Shown here one piece after another: positions 31,179 to 40,527 of a DNA stretch of 64,000 nucleotides (its first letter is position 1; every line of letters begins with the position of its first letter). Made by a program: the position numbers and the translations under genes. Origin of the DNA: Bryobacteraceae bacterium (GTDB lineage: Bacteria > Acidobacteriota > Terriglobia > Bryobacterales > Bryobacteraceae); the NCBI GenBank assembly GCA_025055455.1, contig JANWXD010000002.1, positions 195,808-259,807 on the forward strand, given 5' to 3'. The notes beneath the pieces are model-generated. The model did no database searches. It worked only from the letters and a program-made list of their open reading frames with translations, and was not told the DNA's origin.

Positions 31179-32110
31179 AAGAGCCAATCGTTCAGCGCTA
31201 CCCCGGCAACCCGATCCTTACTCCCGACGACGTGCCGTATCCCGTCAGCACGGTCCACAACGCTGCCGTGGTGAAGGCTGCGGATCGCTACTTCATGGTG
31301 TTCCGCTCGCATCTGCGCAACGGCCGCTCGATTCTCGGTCTGGCGGAAAGCGAAGACGGGTTTCGCTTCCGGGTGCGGCGCGAACCGTTCCTCATTCCTG
31401 CAGACGATCCTCCATTCCGCGACTATGAAGAGTATGGAGTGGAAGATCCGCGCCTCACACGCCTTGGAGACACTTACTATTTAACTTACAGTGCGTATTC
31501 GCGTTATGGAGTACGGATCGGACTAGCGGCGACGGAAGATTTCCGAAATGTGCGGCGGATCGCGCTGATCACCCAGGCGGATTGCCGCAACGTAGTCTTG
31601 TTCCCCCAAACTTTCGACGGCCGTTATGCGCGGCTGGACCGACCGCACAGCGGCATTCTGCCCTGGTCCATCTGGATTTCCTATTCACCGGACTTGATCC
31701 ACTGGGGCGATTCCCGCGTGTTGATCCGCCCGGCGGCCTATCACTGGGACGAGATGAAGGTGGGACCCGGTGCGCCGCCATTTCTTACGGAGCAGGGGTG
31801 GCTTCAGATTTACCACGGCGTCTTCCAGACCATGGCGGGGGCCGTGTATCGGCTGGGCGTGGCGCTCCACGACACCACCGACCCAGCGCGCGTTCTCGGC
31901 GTGGCCGACGAATGGATCCTGGAGCCGCAGGATCCTTGGGAACGCGGCGGCTACGTGCCCAACGTCGTGTTCAGTTGCGCCGCGGTGCCCGAACCGGACG
32001 GCACGGTAAAGATCTATTGGGGCGGCGCCGACACCGTCCTGTGCGCGGGAACCGCCCAAATTGCCGATTTGACCCGTCTTTGCCTCGAAAAACCCCGTCC
32101 GCCGCTGTAG
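31175..32110 (+). CDS. GH130-family enzyme, second copy with an altered phosphate-site residue
   Basis: A 311-residue paralogue of the GH130 protein encoded at 29203. Its ATG overlaps the GT4 stop (ATGA). The catalytic Asp is Asp91 in YGVEDPRLTR. SIWISYSPDLIHWGDSRVL and GWLQIYHGVF match the family well. Where the first copy and most relatives have LHRP, this one has Asp155-Arg156 (RLDRP). The loss of the His may shift it from phosphorolysis to hydrolysis or change the acceptor; this is inference. Codon use in the middle of the gene includes AT-richer stretches, for example near 31470-31510, unlike the neighbours. Confidence 0.87.
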   Translation: MKEPIVQRYPGNPILTPDDVPYPVSTVHNAAVVKAADRYFMVFRSHLRNGRSILGLAESEDGFRFRVRREPFLIPADDPPFRDYEEYGVEDPRLTRLGDTYYLTYSAYSRYGVRIGLAATEDFRNVRRIALITQADCRNVVLFPQTFDGRYARLDRPHSGILPWSIWISYSPDLIHWGDSRVLIRPAAYHWDEMKVGPGAPPFLTEQGWLQIYHGVFQTMAGAVYRLGVALHDTTDPARVLGVADEWILEPQDPWERGGYVPNVVFSCAAVPEPDGTVKIYWGGADTVLCAGTAQIADLTRLCLEKPRPPL

Positions 32111-32277
32111 CGGACGCGACCGCGCTTGGGCTTTTGCCCCACGTTGCGCCAGCGCAGGAGCCATCCGACCGGGGATTTTGACGCACCCGCCCGACCCGGG
32201 TCTTGATTTTGCAACGTTTGGGCGTGGCAACCGACATGCGGGATACTTTCGTATAGCAGAGGCGAAAAACAGCGACG

Positions 32278-33432
32278 GTGTCCCCCAGCACTGAGCGAAA
32301 GATGCGTCTGGAGGCGAAGGAACTCGCCTCCCTGATCGAAACGCTTCGGCGCGATGGTTACGAAGTTGTCGGCCCCACCGTCCGCGACGGCGCCATCGTC
32401 TATGACGCGATCGAGGGTCTGGAGGATCTGCCCCGCGGTTGGACGGATGAGCATGCGCCTGGACGGTACCGGCTGCTCCGACGTCCGGACAACGCTCTGT
32501 TCGGCTACGTGGTGGGACCGCAAAGCTGGAAGAGGTTTCTGCTTCCCCCGCGGGTGCGGCTGTTTTCGGTCCGGCGAAACGGGGACCAGCCGGAAATTAT
32601 CGCGGATGCTAGCGCCGAGCCGCCCCCGAAGTATGCGTTCCTGGGCGCGCGGGCCTGCGAGCTGGCGGCCCTCGCCGTGCAGGACCGGGTGCTGCTCGGG
32701 GGACCCTACGCCGATCCGATCTACCGCAATCGTCGGCAAGATGTCTTCGTCATCGCGGTCCAATGCACGCAGGCCGCGCCCACTTGCTTTTGTTCGTCGA
32801 TGGGAACGGGCCCCAAGCTCAGCGGCGGCTACGACATCGCCCTGACCGAAGTCGTGGAGGGCGCAGAAAGCTGGTTCGTGGCCCACGCCGGCACCGAAGC
32901 GGGCGCGGCCCGGCTGGCGGCGCTCGGGGCGCCGGAAGCGAGCCCGCAGGATGTGGCGCGTGCCGAGGAGGCGGCGCGCCGCGCCGAGTCCATGATCACC
33001 CGGCGGCTGAACACCGCAGGCCTCCGGGAGCGTCTGGCCGAGAACTTCGAACATCCCCAGTGGGACGATGTGGCGCGGCGCTGTCTGGCGTGCGCCAATT
33101 GCACCCTGGTATGCCCCACGTGCTTTTGCGTCACAGTCGAGGACACCAGCGACGTGACTGGGAGCCATGCGGAGCGCTGGCGCCTCTGGGACTCTTGCTT
33201 TACCCAGAGCTTCAGCTACATTCACGGCGGTCCGGTGCGGGCCTCCATCAAAGCGCGCTACCGGCAGTGGCTCACGCACAAGCTCTCGAGCTGGCACGAC
33301 CAGTTCGGCACCTCCGGTTGTGTCGGTTGCGGCCGCTGCATCACCTGGTGTCCGGCGGCCATTGAAATCACAACGGAGGCGGAAGCCGTCTGCGGCTTTC
33401 CGCCGAGTTCCCTGAGGAGTGAGCAAGCATGA
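32278..33432 (+). CDS. hydB: Hydrogenase beta subunit (iron-sulfur protein, HydB-like)
   Basis: A 384-residue iron-sulfur protein, the electron-transfer beta subunit of group 3b-type hydrogenases. The C-terminal third has two ferredoxin-like cysteine sets, CLACANCTLVCPTCFC (about 280) and CVGCGRCITWCP (about 350). Two further cysteine-rich spots are near residues 125 and 162 (GARACELAAL, TCFCSS). GTG 32278 starts the frame; ATG 32302 (MRLEAKELASLIE) is an equally plausible start. It overlaps the cNMP-domain gene by ATGA and heads the hydrogenase operon. Confidence 0.88.
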   Translation: MSPSTERKMRLEAKELASLIETLRRDGYEVVGPTVRDGAIVYDAIEGLEDLPRGWTDEHAPGRYRLLRRPDNALFGYVVGPQSWKRFLLPPRVRLFSVRRNGDQPEIIADASAEPPPKYAFLGARACELAALAVQDRVLLGGPYADPIYRNRRQDVFVIAVQCTQAAPTCFCSSMGTGPKLSGGYDIALTEVVEGAESWFVAHAGTEAGAARLAALGAPEASPQDVARAEEAARRAESMITRRLNTAGLRERLAENFEHPQWDDVARRCLACANCTLVCPTCFCVTVEDTSDVTGSHAERWRLWDSCFTQSFSYIHGGPVRASIKARYRQWLTHKLSSWHDQFGTSGCVGCGRCITWCPAAIEITTEAEAVCGFPPSSLRSEQA

Positions 33433-33902
33433 AGATCCCGGACGTACTGGAGACGTTGCGCCATCTTCCTTTTGTCAAGAACTTCGAACCAGATCAGATC
33501 GAGAAGCTGGCGGTCCTGGCGCACGAGGGACGCTTCGAACGGGACCAGATCATTTTTCGCGAAGGCGACGCCTCGAGCTTTTTCTACCTGATCGTGTCCG
33601 GCAAGGTCGCGCTGGAGGTGACGGCTCTGGGACGCACGCTGCGCGTACAGACGCTCGGCGATGGGGAGGCGCTGGGATGGTCGTCGCTGCTGGTGTCCGA
33701 AGGCAAGCACTTTCAGGCGCGGGCCCTCACGGCAGTGCGGGCGCTGGTGTTCGACGGCGCGCGGCTGCGGGAAGCCTGCGAGCAGGACCCCGCATTTGGC
33801 TACCGATTGATGCGTGCCGTTTTCGAAGTGCTGGCGCAACGGCTTCAAGCCATGCGGATCCAATTGCTGGATTTGTATTCTCCGGCGAGCGCGCGCGCAT
33901 GA
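33429..33902 (+). CDS. Stand-alone cyclic-nucleotide-binding domain protein
   Basis: A 157-residue protein made of one CRP-like cNMP-binding beta roll (FERDQIIFREGDASSFFYLIVSGKVALEV, then QTLGDGEALGWSSLLV) and a helical end (LAQRLQAMRIQLLDLY). It ends where CRP would start its helix-turn-helix, so it cannot bind DNA itself. It sits inside the hydrogenase operon, overlapping genes on both sides, so it is made with the enzyme. It may gate the hydrogenase or diaphorase by ligand binding. The usual phosphate-cassette Arg is not obvious in the GEALGWSSLL segment, so the ligand may not be cAMP. Confidence 0.85.
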   Translation: MKIPDVLETLRHLPFVKNFEPDQIEKLAVLAHEGRFERDQIIFREGDASSFFYLIVSGKVALEVTALGRTLRVQTLGDGEALGWSSLLVSEGKHFQARALTAVRALVFDGARLREACEQDPAFGYRLMRAVFEVLAQRLQAMRIQLLDLYSPASARA

Positions 33903-34753
33903 TGGCCTTTGCCCAAACCCAACCCTGGCGGTCCGGAGACCCCATGCTGCCCCAGGCGTCGCGGGTGATCGCCGTGGAGCGCGAAACGCGCGACACGTTC
34001 ACCTTTACCGTGGCGGCGCCCGGTGGAGGCAGCGGGTTCGCGCCCGGTCAGTTCAGCATGCTCTCGGTGTTCGGCGTGGGCGAGGCCCCGATCTCGATCA
34101 GCGGGGATCCGGGGGAGCCGGACCGCTTAGTGTACACCGTTCGCTCCGTGGGGCCCGTGACGCAAGCGCTGGTGACCCGGCGGCCGGGCGAGTGGATCGG
34201 CGTGCGGGGCCCCTTTGGAGCCAGCTGGCCGCTGGCGGCGCTCCGCGGAAAGGATATCTTGATCGTGGCGGGGGGAATCGGCCTGGCGCCCCTGCGCCCA
34301 GCGGTCTATTACGTTCTGCGTCGCCGCGGCGACTACGGCCGGCTCGTGCTGCTCTATGGCGCCCGGAGTCCTCAGGACATGCTGTACCGCAAGCAGCTCA
34401 GCGCCTGGAGCTATCTGCCGGACACGCAGATTCTGACCACGGTGGACTACGGGGGGTTGAGCTGGCGCGGCCATGTGGGCGTGGTCACCACGCTGTTTCG
34501 CTACGCGCGGTTCGATGCGCAGCGGACCGCGGCGCTGGTCTGCGGGCCCGAAGTCATGATGCGCTTCGTGCTGCGCGAGCTGGAAACGCGCGGCATGGCT
34601 CTCTCCGATGTGTACGTCTCCATGGAACGCAACATGAAATGCGCCGTCGGCTTCTGCGGCCACTGCCAGTTGGGACCGCATTTTGTCTGCAAGGACGGTC
34701 CTGTGTTTCCCGCGGCGAGGGTGAAACGGTTGATGGAGCGATATGAACTTTAA
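33899..34753 (+). CDS. hydG: Hydrogenase gamma subunit (FAD/NAD(P)-binding, HydG-like diaphorase)
   Basis: A 284-residue flavoprotein of the ferredoxin-NADP reductase fold. It has an FAD-binding barrel ([22 protein letters not shown]) and an NAD(P)-binding half beginning [20 protein letters not shown]. The C-terminal [2Fe-2S] site is written [18 protein letters not shown] (Cys spacing 4-2-7). It passes electrons between NAD(P)H and the iron-sulfur chain. The start ATG at 33899 overlaps the previous stop, and the end overlaps the next gene by 11 bases. It resembles PyrK-type or sulfhydrogenase gamma proteins; context settles it as a hydrogenase subunit. Confidence 0.9.
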   Translation: MMAFAQTQPWRSGDPMLPQASRVIAVERETRDTFTFTVAAPGGGSGFAPGQFSMLSVFGVGEAPISISGDPGEPDRLVYTVRSVGPVTQALVTRRPGEWIGVRGPFGASWPLAALRGKDILIVAGGIGLAPLRPAVYYVLRRRGDYGRLVLLYGARSPQDMLYRKQLSAWSYLPDTQILTTVDYGGLSWRGHVGVVTTLFRYARFDAQRTAALVCGPEVMMRFVLRELETRGMALSDVYVSMERNMKCAVGFCGHCQLGPHFVCKDGPVFPAARVKRLMERYEL

Positions 34754-35531
34754 CGCCCGACGCAAACCGAAGCTCGCCGTGTTCAAGTTCGCCTCCTGCG
34801 ACGGGTGTCAGCTGACGCTGCTCGACGCCGAAGACGAGCTGCTGGCCGTGGCCGAGGCGGTGGAGATCGCCTATTTCCCCGAGGCGTCGCGCGCCGTGAT
34901 CAAGGGACCCTATGACATCGGGCTGGTGGAAGGCTCCATCACCACGCACCATGACGCCGAGCGCATCCAGCAGGTGCGAAGGCAGTGCCGCACCCTGGTG
35001 ACCATCGGGGCCTGCGCCACCGCAGGGGGCATTCAAGCGCTGCGCAACTGGCAGGACTCGGCCGAGTTCGTTCGCCACATCTACCCGAGCCCGGACTTCA
35101 TCCACACGCTGAAGATGTCGACGCCGATTGCCGAGCACGTGCCGGTGGACTTCGAGCTGCGGGGCTGCCCGATCAGCAAGTCACAGTTGCTCGAGCTGAT
35201 CTCCGCCCTGCTGGCCGGTCGCAAACCGAACATCCCCACCTACAGCGTTTGTCTGGAGTGCAAGCGGCGGCTCAATGTGTGCGTGGCGGTGGCGCAGGGA
35301 ATTCCGTGCCTGGGGCCGGTCACCCAGGCCGGTTGCGGAGCCATTTGTCCCGCCTACGGGCGAGGCTGCTACGGCTGCTTCGGACCGATGGAGACGCCCA
35401 ATACCGAATCGCTGCGCGCCCAGCTGCACGTCCTCGGGCAGACGTCGCAGGAAATTTCGCGCGCCTTCCGCAGCTTCAATGCCTGGACCTGGCATTTCCG
35501 CCACGCCAGCGATGAGGAGGAGCGTGCATGA
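34743..35531 (+). CDS. hydD: [NiFe] hydrogenase small subunit (group 3b-like, HydD)
   Basis: A 262-residue small subunit. The proximal cluster cysteines are present ([36 protein letters not shown]). Further cysteines in [27 protein letters not shown] supply the medial and distal [4Fe-4S] clusters. There is no Tat signal, so the enzyme is cytoplasmic, as group 3 enzymes are. It overlaps both neighbours, the large subunit by ATGA. Length and cluster pattern fit the delta subunit of bifunctional NADP-dependent hydrogenases. Confidence 0.93.
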   Translation: MNFNARRKPKLAVFKFASCDGCQLTLLDAEDELLAVAEAVEIAYFPEASRAVIKGPYDIGLVEGSITTHHDAERIQQVRRQCRTLVTIGACATAGGIQALRNWQDSAEFVRHIYPSPDFIHTLKMSTPIAEHVPVDFELRGCPISKSQLLELISALLAGRKPNIPTYSVCLECKRRLNVCVAVAQGIPCLGPVTQAGCGAICPAYGRGCYGCFGPMETPNTESLRAQLHVLGQTSQEISRAFRSFNAWTWHFRHASDEEERA

Positions 35532-36826
35532 GCCGGACAGGCACACGGACGATCAAAGTGGACTACCTGGCGCGCGTCGAGGGCGAGGGGTCGCTGTATC
35601 TGAAAATCCAAGGCGGCCGACTGCGCGACGTCCAACTGAAGATCTTCGAGCCGCCGCGCATGTTCGAGGCGTTCCTGCGCGGCCGGCATTTTTCGGAAGT
35701 TCCCGACATCGTGGCGCGCATCTGCGGCATCTGCCCGGTGGCCTATCAGATGAGCGCGGTGCACGCCATCGAGGGGGCGCTCGGAATCGCCGTGGATCCC
35801 GCCGTGCGGCTGCTCCGCCGCTTGCTGTACTGCGGCGAGTGGATCGAAAGCCACGCGTTGCACGTCTTTTTCCTCCATGCGCCGGACTTTTTGGGTTACC
35901 AGGACGCGCTGGAAATGGCGCGAGATCATCGCGCGGTCGTCGAACGCGCCTTGGCGCTCAAGAAAGCCGGCAACCAGTTGGTGGCGTTGCTCGGCGGCCG
36001 CGAGATTCATCCCGTCGCGGTGGCGGTGGGCGGCTTCTACAAGACCCCCAGCCGCAAGGAGGTGCGCGCGCTGCGCCCGGCGCTGGAGCAGGCCCTCGAG
36101 GTGGCGCTAGAAACGGTGCGCTTTGTTTCCGGGTTCGACTTTCCGCCATTCGAACAGGATTACGAGTTCGTGGCGCTGTCCCATCCGCAGGAATATCCCA
36201 TGAACGAAGGCCGCATCGTCTCCAACCGTGGCTTGGACGTGGATGCGGCAGAGTACGAGGATCATTTCGCCGAGCACCAGGTGCGCCACTCCCATGCCCT
36301 GCATTCCGTCATCCGGGTCCGGGGCTCGTACATGGTGGGGCCCTTGGCGCGGATCAACCTGAACTTTGACCGGCTCACGCCGGCCGCCCGTCAGGCCGCG
36401 GCGGAGGCCGGGTTCGCTCCGCCCTGCCGCAACCCCTTCCGGAGCATCGTGGCGCGAGCCCTGGAGCTGGTCTTCGCTTGCGAGGAAGGGCTCCGATTGA
36501 TCGAGAGCTACGAGCCGCCGGCCCGCCCGCGCCTCGAGGTGGAACCCCGGGCGGCCACCGGCCAAGCCGCCACCGAGGCCCCGCGCGGTCTGCTCTACCA
36601 CCGCTACCAGATCGGCGCCGACGGGCTGATTCGGCTCGCCAAAATCGTGCCCCCCACTTCGCAGAACCAAAAGCGCATCGAGGACGATCTCTGGGGCCTG
36701 GTGCCGGCCCTCCTGGACCGGCCCGAACCGGAGATCCTGTGGAAATGCGAGCAGGCCGTTCGCAACTATGATCCCTGTATTTCCTGCGCCACACACTTCT
36801 TGCGGCTCACAGTGGACAGAGAGTGA
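35528..36826 (+). CDS. hydA: [NiFe] hydrogenase large subunit (group 3b-like, HydA)
   Basis: A 432-residue catalytic subunit. The nickel-binding cysteines are Cys66 and Cys69 in RICGICP and Cys417 and Cys420 in DPCISCATH. Nine residues follow His423, the peptide normally removed by the maturation protease. That protease is encoded at 39569. The enzyme should interconvert H2 with protons using NADP(H) or NAD(H) through the gamma and beta subunits. Group 3b rather than 3d is favoured by the operon order (beta, gamma, small, large) and the lack of HoxFU. The Hyp maturation genes are not in the window. Confidence 0.94.
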   Translation: MSRTGTRTIKVDYLARVEGEGSLYLKIQGGRLRDVQLKIFEPPRMFEAFLRGRHFSEVPDIVARICGICPVAYQMSAVHAIEGALGIAVDPAVRLLRRLLYCGEWIESHALHVFFLHAPDFLGYQDALEMARDHRAVVERALALKKAGNQLVALLGGREIHPVAVAVGGFYKTPSRKEVRALRPALEQALEVALETVRFVSGFDFPPFEQDYEFVALSHPQEYPMNEGRIVSNRGLDVDAAEYEDHFAEHQVRHSHALHSVIRVRGSYMVGPLARINLNFDRLTPAARQAAAEAGFAPPCRNPFRSIVARALELVFACEEGLRLIESYEPPARPRLEVEPRAATGQAATEAPRGLLYHRYQIGADGLIRLAKIVPPTSQNQKRIEDDLWGLVPALLDRPEPEILWKCEQAVRNYDPCISCATHFLRLTVDRE

Positions 36827-36833
36827 GGCGTAG

Positions 36834-39572
36834 ATGAAAAAGTTCAAGGAGACCGGCGCGGCGTCGGGCATCCTCCACGACCGCCGCAAGCCCCTGGATG
36901 TCTTCTTCTCGCCGGAAAGCGTGGCCGTGATCGGCGCCACGGAAAAACCGGGAAGCGTGGGCCGCACGGTGTTGTGGAACCTGATTTCCACGCCCTTCGG
37001 CGGCACCGTATTTCCTGTAAACCCGCGGCGGGCGAGCGTGTTGGGGATCAAAGCGTACCCGCGGATTGCGGCGGTGCCCGAGCCAGTGGATCTGGCAGTG
37101 GTGGTCACGCCAGCCCCCACGGTGCCCGGGGTGATCCGGGAGTGCGTGGAGGCCGGCGTCAAAGGCGCGATCGTGATCTCTGCTGGTTTCAAAGAGCTGG
37201 GCGCCGAAGGGGCCGAACTGGAACGCCAGTTGATCGAGGAAGCCCGCAAGGGGCCTCTGCGGATCATTGGGCCGAACTGCCTGGGCGTAATGTGTCCGCC
37301 CACGGGCTTGAACGCCACGTTCGCCAAGGGCATTGCGCGGTCGGGGACGGTGGGCTTCATCAGCCAGAGCGGAGCGCTATGCACCGCAGTGCTGGATTGG
37401 AGTTTTCGGGAGCTGGTGGGCTTCAGCGCCTTCATCTCCGTCGGCTCGATGGCGGACGTCGGCTGGGGCGATTTGATCGATTATCTCGGGGACGATCCGC
37501 GCACCCGCAGCATCTTGCTTTATATGGAGTCCGTTGGCGACGCAAGGTCGTTCCTTTCGGCCGCGCGCGAAGTGGCGCTGCAGAAGCCCATCATCGTCAT
37601 CAAGGCGGGTCGCACGGCGGCCGGCGGCAAGGCAGCCGCCTCCCACACCGGGGCACTGACGGGCAGTGACGACGTTTTGGAAGCGGCGTTTCGGCGCTGC
37701 GGCGTGCTCCGCGTGGCGAGCATCTCCGAGCTGTTCTACATGGCCGAGGTGCTGGCCAAGCAGCCGCGTCCCAAAGGACCACGGTTGACTATCATCACCA
37801 ATGCCGGCGGTCCGGGGGTGCTCGCCACGGATGCTCTGATCACCAGCGGCGGCGAGCTCGCCGAACTTTCCCCGGACACCATCGAGGCGCTCGATCGAAT
37901 CTTGCCCCGCCACTGGAGCCGGGGGAATCCCATCGACATCCTCGGGGATGCCGACCCGCAACGGTATGCCAAAGCGCTCGAAATCGCGGCGAAAGATCCC
38001 GCAAGCGACGGCCTGCTGGTGGTGCTGACGCCCCAAGCCATGACCGAGCCGACCCAAACCGCCGAGCATCTGAAGTCGTACGCCCGGCTGGACGATAAGC
38101 CGGTGCTGGCCAGTTGGATGGGAGGTCCGGAAGTGGCCGCTGGCGAGCGGATCCTCAACGCCGCCAACATCCCGACGTTTCCCTATCCGGACACGGCGGC
38201 GCGCATGTTCCATTACATGTGGCGCTACACGTATAACCTCCAGGGGATCTACGAGACGCCGGTGTTCGGCGCCGCGCTGGAGGACGGCGCCGGGGCCCGC
38301 TCCGAAGCGGCGCGGCTGCTCGAGGGGGTCCGCGCCGCCGGCAGGACCTTGCTCACCGAGTACGAATCCAAACAGCTCCTGCGCCTTTACCGCATCCCCA
38401 CCGTGGAGACGCGCGTGGCTGCCAGCGAAGACGAGGCCGCGGAGGCAGCCCGGGCGATCGGCTACCCGGTCGTGGTGAAGCTCCATTCGGAGACGGTCAC
38501 CCATAAGACCGAGGTCGGCGGCGTGCATCTGAACCTGCCGAACGAAGACGCGGTGCGCAACGCTTTCCGCGCGATCGCTGCCTCGGTGCACCAACGGGCA
38601 GGCGAAGGCCATTTCCTCGGCGTTACGGTGCAGCCCATGGTGCGGCTGGAGGGCTACGAGCTGATCGTAGGCTCTTCCGTGGACCCGCAATTCGGCCCCG
38701 TGATCCTGTTCGGTATGGGCGGCCAACTGGTGGAGGTTTTCCGCGACCGGGCCTTGGCCCTTCCGCCGCTGACGACGACGCTCGCCCGGCGCATGATGGA
38801 GCAGACGCGCATCTACGAGGCGCTCAAGGGAGTGCGCGGGCGCAAGCCGGTGGATCTGGCGGCGTTGGAGCAGCTTTTGGTGTGCTTCAGTCGCCTCGTG
38901 GTCGAGCAGCCCTGGATCCGCGAGATCGACATTAACCCGTTGGTGGCATCCCCGGAGGCATTGGTGGCCTTGGACGCGCGGGTGGTGCTGCACGAGCCCA
39001 CCCTAACCGAGGCGGAGCTGCCCAAACCCGCCATCCGCCCCTACCCGGTCCACTACGTTTCCGACTGGACCCTCAAGGACGGCACGCCCGTCGTCATCCG
39101 TCCCATCCGGCCCGAGGACGAGCCGCTGATGGTGAAGTTCCACGCAACCCTGTCGGATCGCACCGTCTATTTGCGGTACCTCCACATGCTGAAGCTGAGC
39201 CAGCGGGTGGCGCACGAGCGCCTGGTACGAATCTGCTTCATCGACTATGCGCGCGAGATGGCCCTGGTAGCCGAACACCGGGATCCGGTTACGGGCGAGC
39301 GACGGATACTCGGCGTGGGGAGACTGCGCAAGCTCCACGGCGCTCCGGAGGGGGAATTCGCGGTTTTGGTCGCGGACGAATTCCAAGGCCGTGGTTTGGG
39401 AATCGAGCTGACGCGGCGTCTGATCCAAGTGGCGCGCGACGAAAAACTGGAGCGCGTGGTCGGAGACGTCCTTCCGGACAACGTCAACATGCTGCGTGTA
39501 TGCCAGAAACTCGGCTTCCAGATCCACGGCTCGATCGAGGATCCGGTTTTGAAGGTGGAGCTGGCATTGTGA
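36834..39572 (+). CDS. ADP-forming acyl-CoA synthetase fused to a GNAT acetyltransferase domain
   Basis: A 912-residue fusion. Residues 20-480 or so form the CoA-binding and ligase domains of ADP-forming acetate-CoA ligase ([22 protein letters not shown], the His loop [13 protein letters not shown]). An ATP-grasp domain follows (about 500-725, with [22 protein letters not shown]). The last 170 residues are a GNAT fold ([18 protein letters not shown], the acetyl-CoA loop [12 protein letters not shown]). This is the Pat-like architecture, in which the synthetase part is often a regulatory platform and the GNAT part acetylates lysines. The catalytic His is retained, so ligase activity is possible. 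It lies 7 bases after the large subunit and overlaps the protease gene by GTGA. Confidence 0.93.
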   Translation: MKKFKETGAASGILHDRRKPLDVFFSPESVAVIGATEKPGSVGRTVLWNLISTPFGGTVFPVNPRRASVLGIKAYPRIAAVPEPVDLAVVVTPAPTVPGVIRECVEAGVKGAIVISAGFKELGAEGAELERQLIEEARKGPLRIIGPNCLGVMCPPTGLNATFAKGIARSGTVGFISQSGALCTAVLDWSFRELVGFSAFISVGSMADVGWGDLIDYLGDDPRTRSILLYMESVGDARSFLSAAREVALQKPIIVIKAGRTAAGGKAAASHTGALTGSDDVLEAAFRRCGVLRVASISELFYMAEVLAKQPRPKGPRLTIITNAGGPGVLATDALITSGGELAELSPDTIEALDRILPRHWSRGNPIDILGDADPQRYAKALEIAAKDPASDGLLVVLTPQAMTEPTQTAEHLKSYARLDDKPVLASWMGGPEVAAGERILNAANIPTFPYPDTAARMFHYMWRYTYNLQGIYETPVFGAALEDGAGARSEAARLLEGVRAAGRTLLTEYESKQLLRLYRIPTVETRVAASEDEAAEAARAIGYPVVVKLHSETVTHKTEVGGVHLNLPNEDAVRNAFRAIAASVHQRAGEGHFLGVTVQPMVRLEGYELIVGSSVDPQFGPVILFGMGGQLVEVFRDRALALPPLTTTLARRMMEQTRIYEALKGVRGRKPVDLAALEQLLVCFSRLVVEQPWIREIDINPLVASPEALVALDARVVLHEPTLTEAELPKPAIRPYPVHYVSDWTLKDGTPVVIRPIRPEDEPLMVKFHATLSDRTVYLRYLHMLKLSQRVAHERLVRICFIDYAREMALVAEHRDPVTGERRILGVGRLRKLHGAPEGEFAVLVADEFQGRGLGIELTRRLIQVARDEKLERVVGDVLPDNVNMLRVCQKLGFQIHGSIEDPVLKVELAL

Positions 39573-40036
39573 AATCGCCTCTGGTCATCGGCTGTGGAGC
39601 GGAGGGCCGAGGGGACGATGTTGCAGGCCTGCTGGTAGCGCGCCGGCTCCGGGCGCTGGGGGTGGAAGCGATCGAGCACCGCGGCGACGCCTTAGCGCTG
39701 CTCGAGAGCTGGAACGAGGCAGGCGCGGAACGGGAGGTCGTGCTGGTAGACGCGGTCGTGACGGGCGCGCCCGTGGGCACGGTGACGGTATGGGACGCCC
39801 GCAGCGTGCCCGTCCTCGGCGACTTCTTCCGCTGCTCTACGCATGCCTTCGGGGTGGCGGAGGCCGTGGAGCTCGCCCGGCGGCTGGACCGGCTGCCGCC
39901 GCGGATGCGGATCTACGGCATCGAAGGAGAGAGGTTCGGGCGGGGGCAGGAGCCCTCGCAGCCGGTGCTCGAGGCCGTGGAACGTGTGGTGTGGGACCTT
40001 GCGTCCTCGGTGGTGTGCGGCGCCGCAGACGGTTGA
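39569..40036 (+). CDS. Hydrogenase maturation protease (HycI/HoxW-like)
   Basis: A 155-residue endopeptidase beginning at GTG 39569. It removes the C-terminal peptide of the large subunit after nickel insertion. Family marks are [15 protein letters not shown] (nickel-contacting acid near residue 17), [12 protein letters not shown] (second Asp) and [20 protein letters not shown] (His). Its start overlaps the end of the acyl-CoA synthetase gene, so this fusion gene and the protease are co-translated and belong to the hydrogenase operon. The presumed target is the nine-residue tail of the large subunit encoded at 35528. Confidence 0.9.
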   Translation: MKSPLVIGCGAEGRGDDVAGLLVARRLRALGVEAIEHRGDALALLESWNEAGAEREVVLVDAVVTGAPVGTVTVWDARSVPVLGDFFRCSTHAFGVAEAVELARRLDRLPPRMRIYGIEGERFGRGQEPSQPVLEAVERVVWDLASSVVCGAADG

Positions 40037-40084
40037 CCTGCCGCACGGATTCCCGTACCATGGCGGTTGTTCGTGGTTGCCGGG

Positions 40085-40474
40085 ATGCGTCAATTGGCTC
40101 TGGGCGACAACCTTCCGCCAATCCCGGATAAACTTTACTTCCGCATCGGGGAAGTGAGCCGGCTCGTGGGTGTGCCGGCCTCGGTGCTGCGTTATTGGGA
40201 AACCGAGTTTCCGTCGCTGGCGCCGAAGAAATCCGGGAAGGGTCACCGCCTTTACCGCCGCAAGGACATCGAGCTGGTGCTCGAAGTCAAGCGGTTGCTC
40301 TATCAGGAGCGTTACACCATCGAAGGCGCGCGCAAACACCTGGAGGCACGGGCCCGGCAAAAAGCGAACAAGCGGCAAGCGCGGGGCGATCAGGCCGCCT
40401 TGTTCGGCGCTTCCCCGACCCTCATGCAAGAAATTCGCCGGGAACTGGAGGCGATTCTGGCGCTGCTGAAGTAG
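40085..40474 (+). CDS. MerR-family transcriptional regulator
   Basis: A 129-residue regulator. The ATG at 40085 is chosen; a TTG six codons upstream is possible. The MerR helix-turn-helix is clear ([29 protein letters not shown], then [21 protein letters not shown]). It continues [17 protein letters not shown], as in the short MerR protein commonly found beside ihfA. No effector domain beyond about 50 residues is present. The target is unknown. A possible -10 box TAGAAT at 40488-40493 downstream would serve the next gene. Confidence 0.9.
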   Translation: MRQLALGDNLPPIPDKLYFRIGEVSRLVGVPASVLRYWETEFPSLAPKKSGKGHRLYRRKDIELVLEVKRLLYQERYTIEGARKHLEARARQKANKRQARGDQAALFGASPTLMQEIRRELEAILALLK

Positions 40475-40527
40475 AGCCGCCGCGTGCTAGAATGCAGGCA
40501 TTTGTGCTGCGCAAAGGAGGTGCGGGC

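Noticed and set aside
32198-32250. FNR-like TTGAT half site and TTGGGC...GATACT promoter before the hydrogenase operon
   Set aside because: Only one half of the FNR palindrome is present, and the -35/-10 pair fits consensus poorly. It is not strong enough to annotate.
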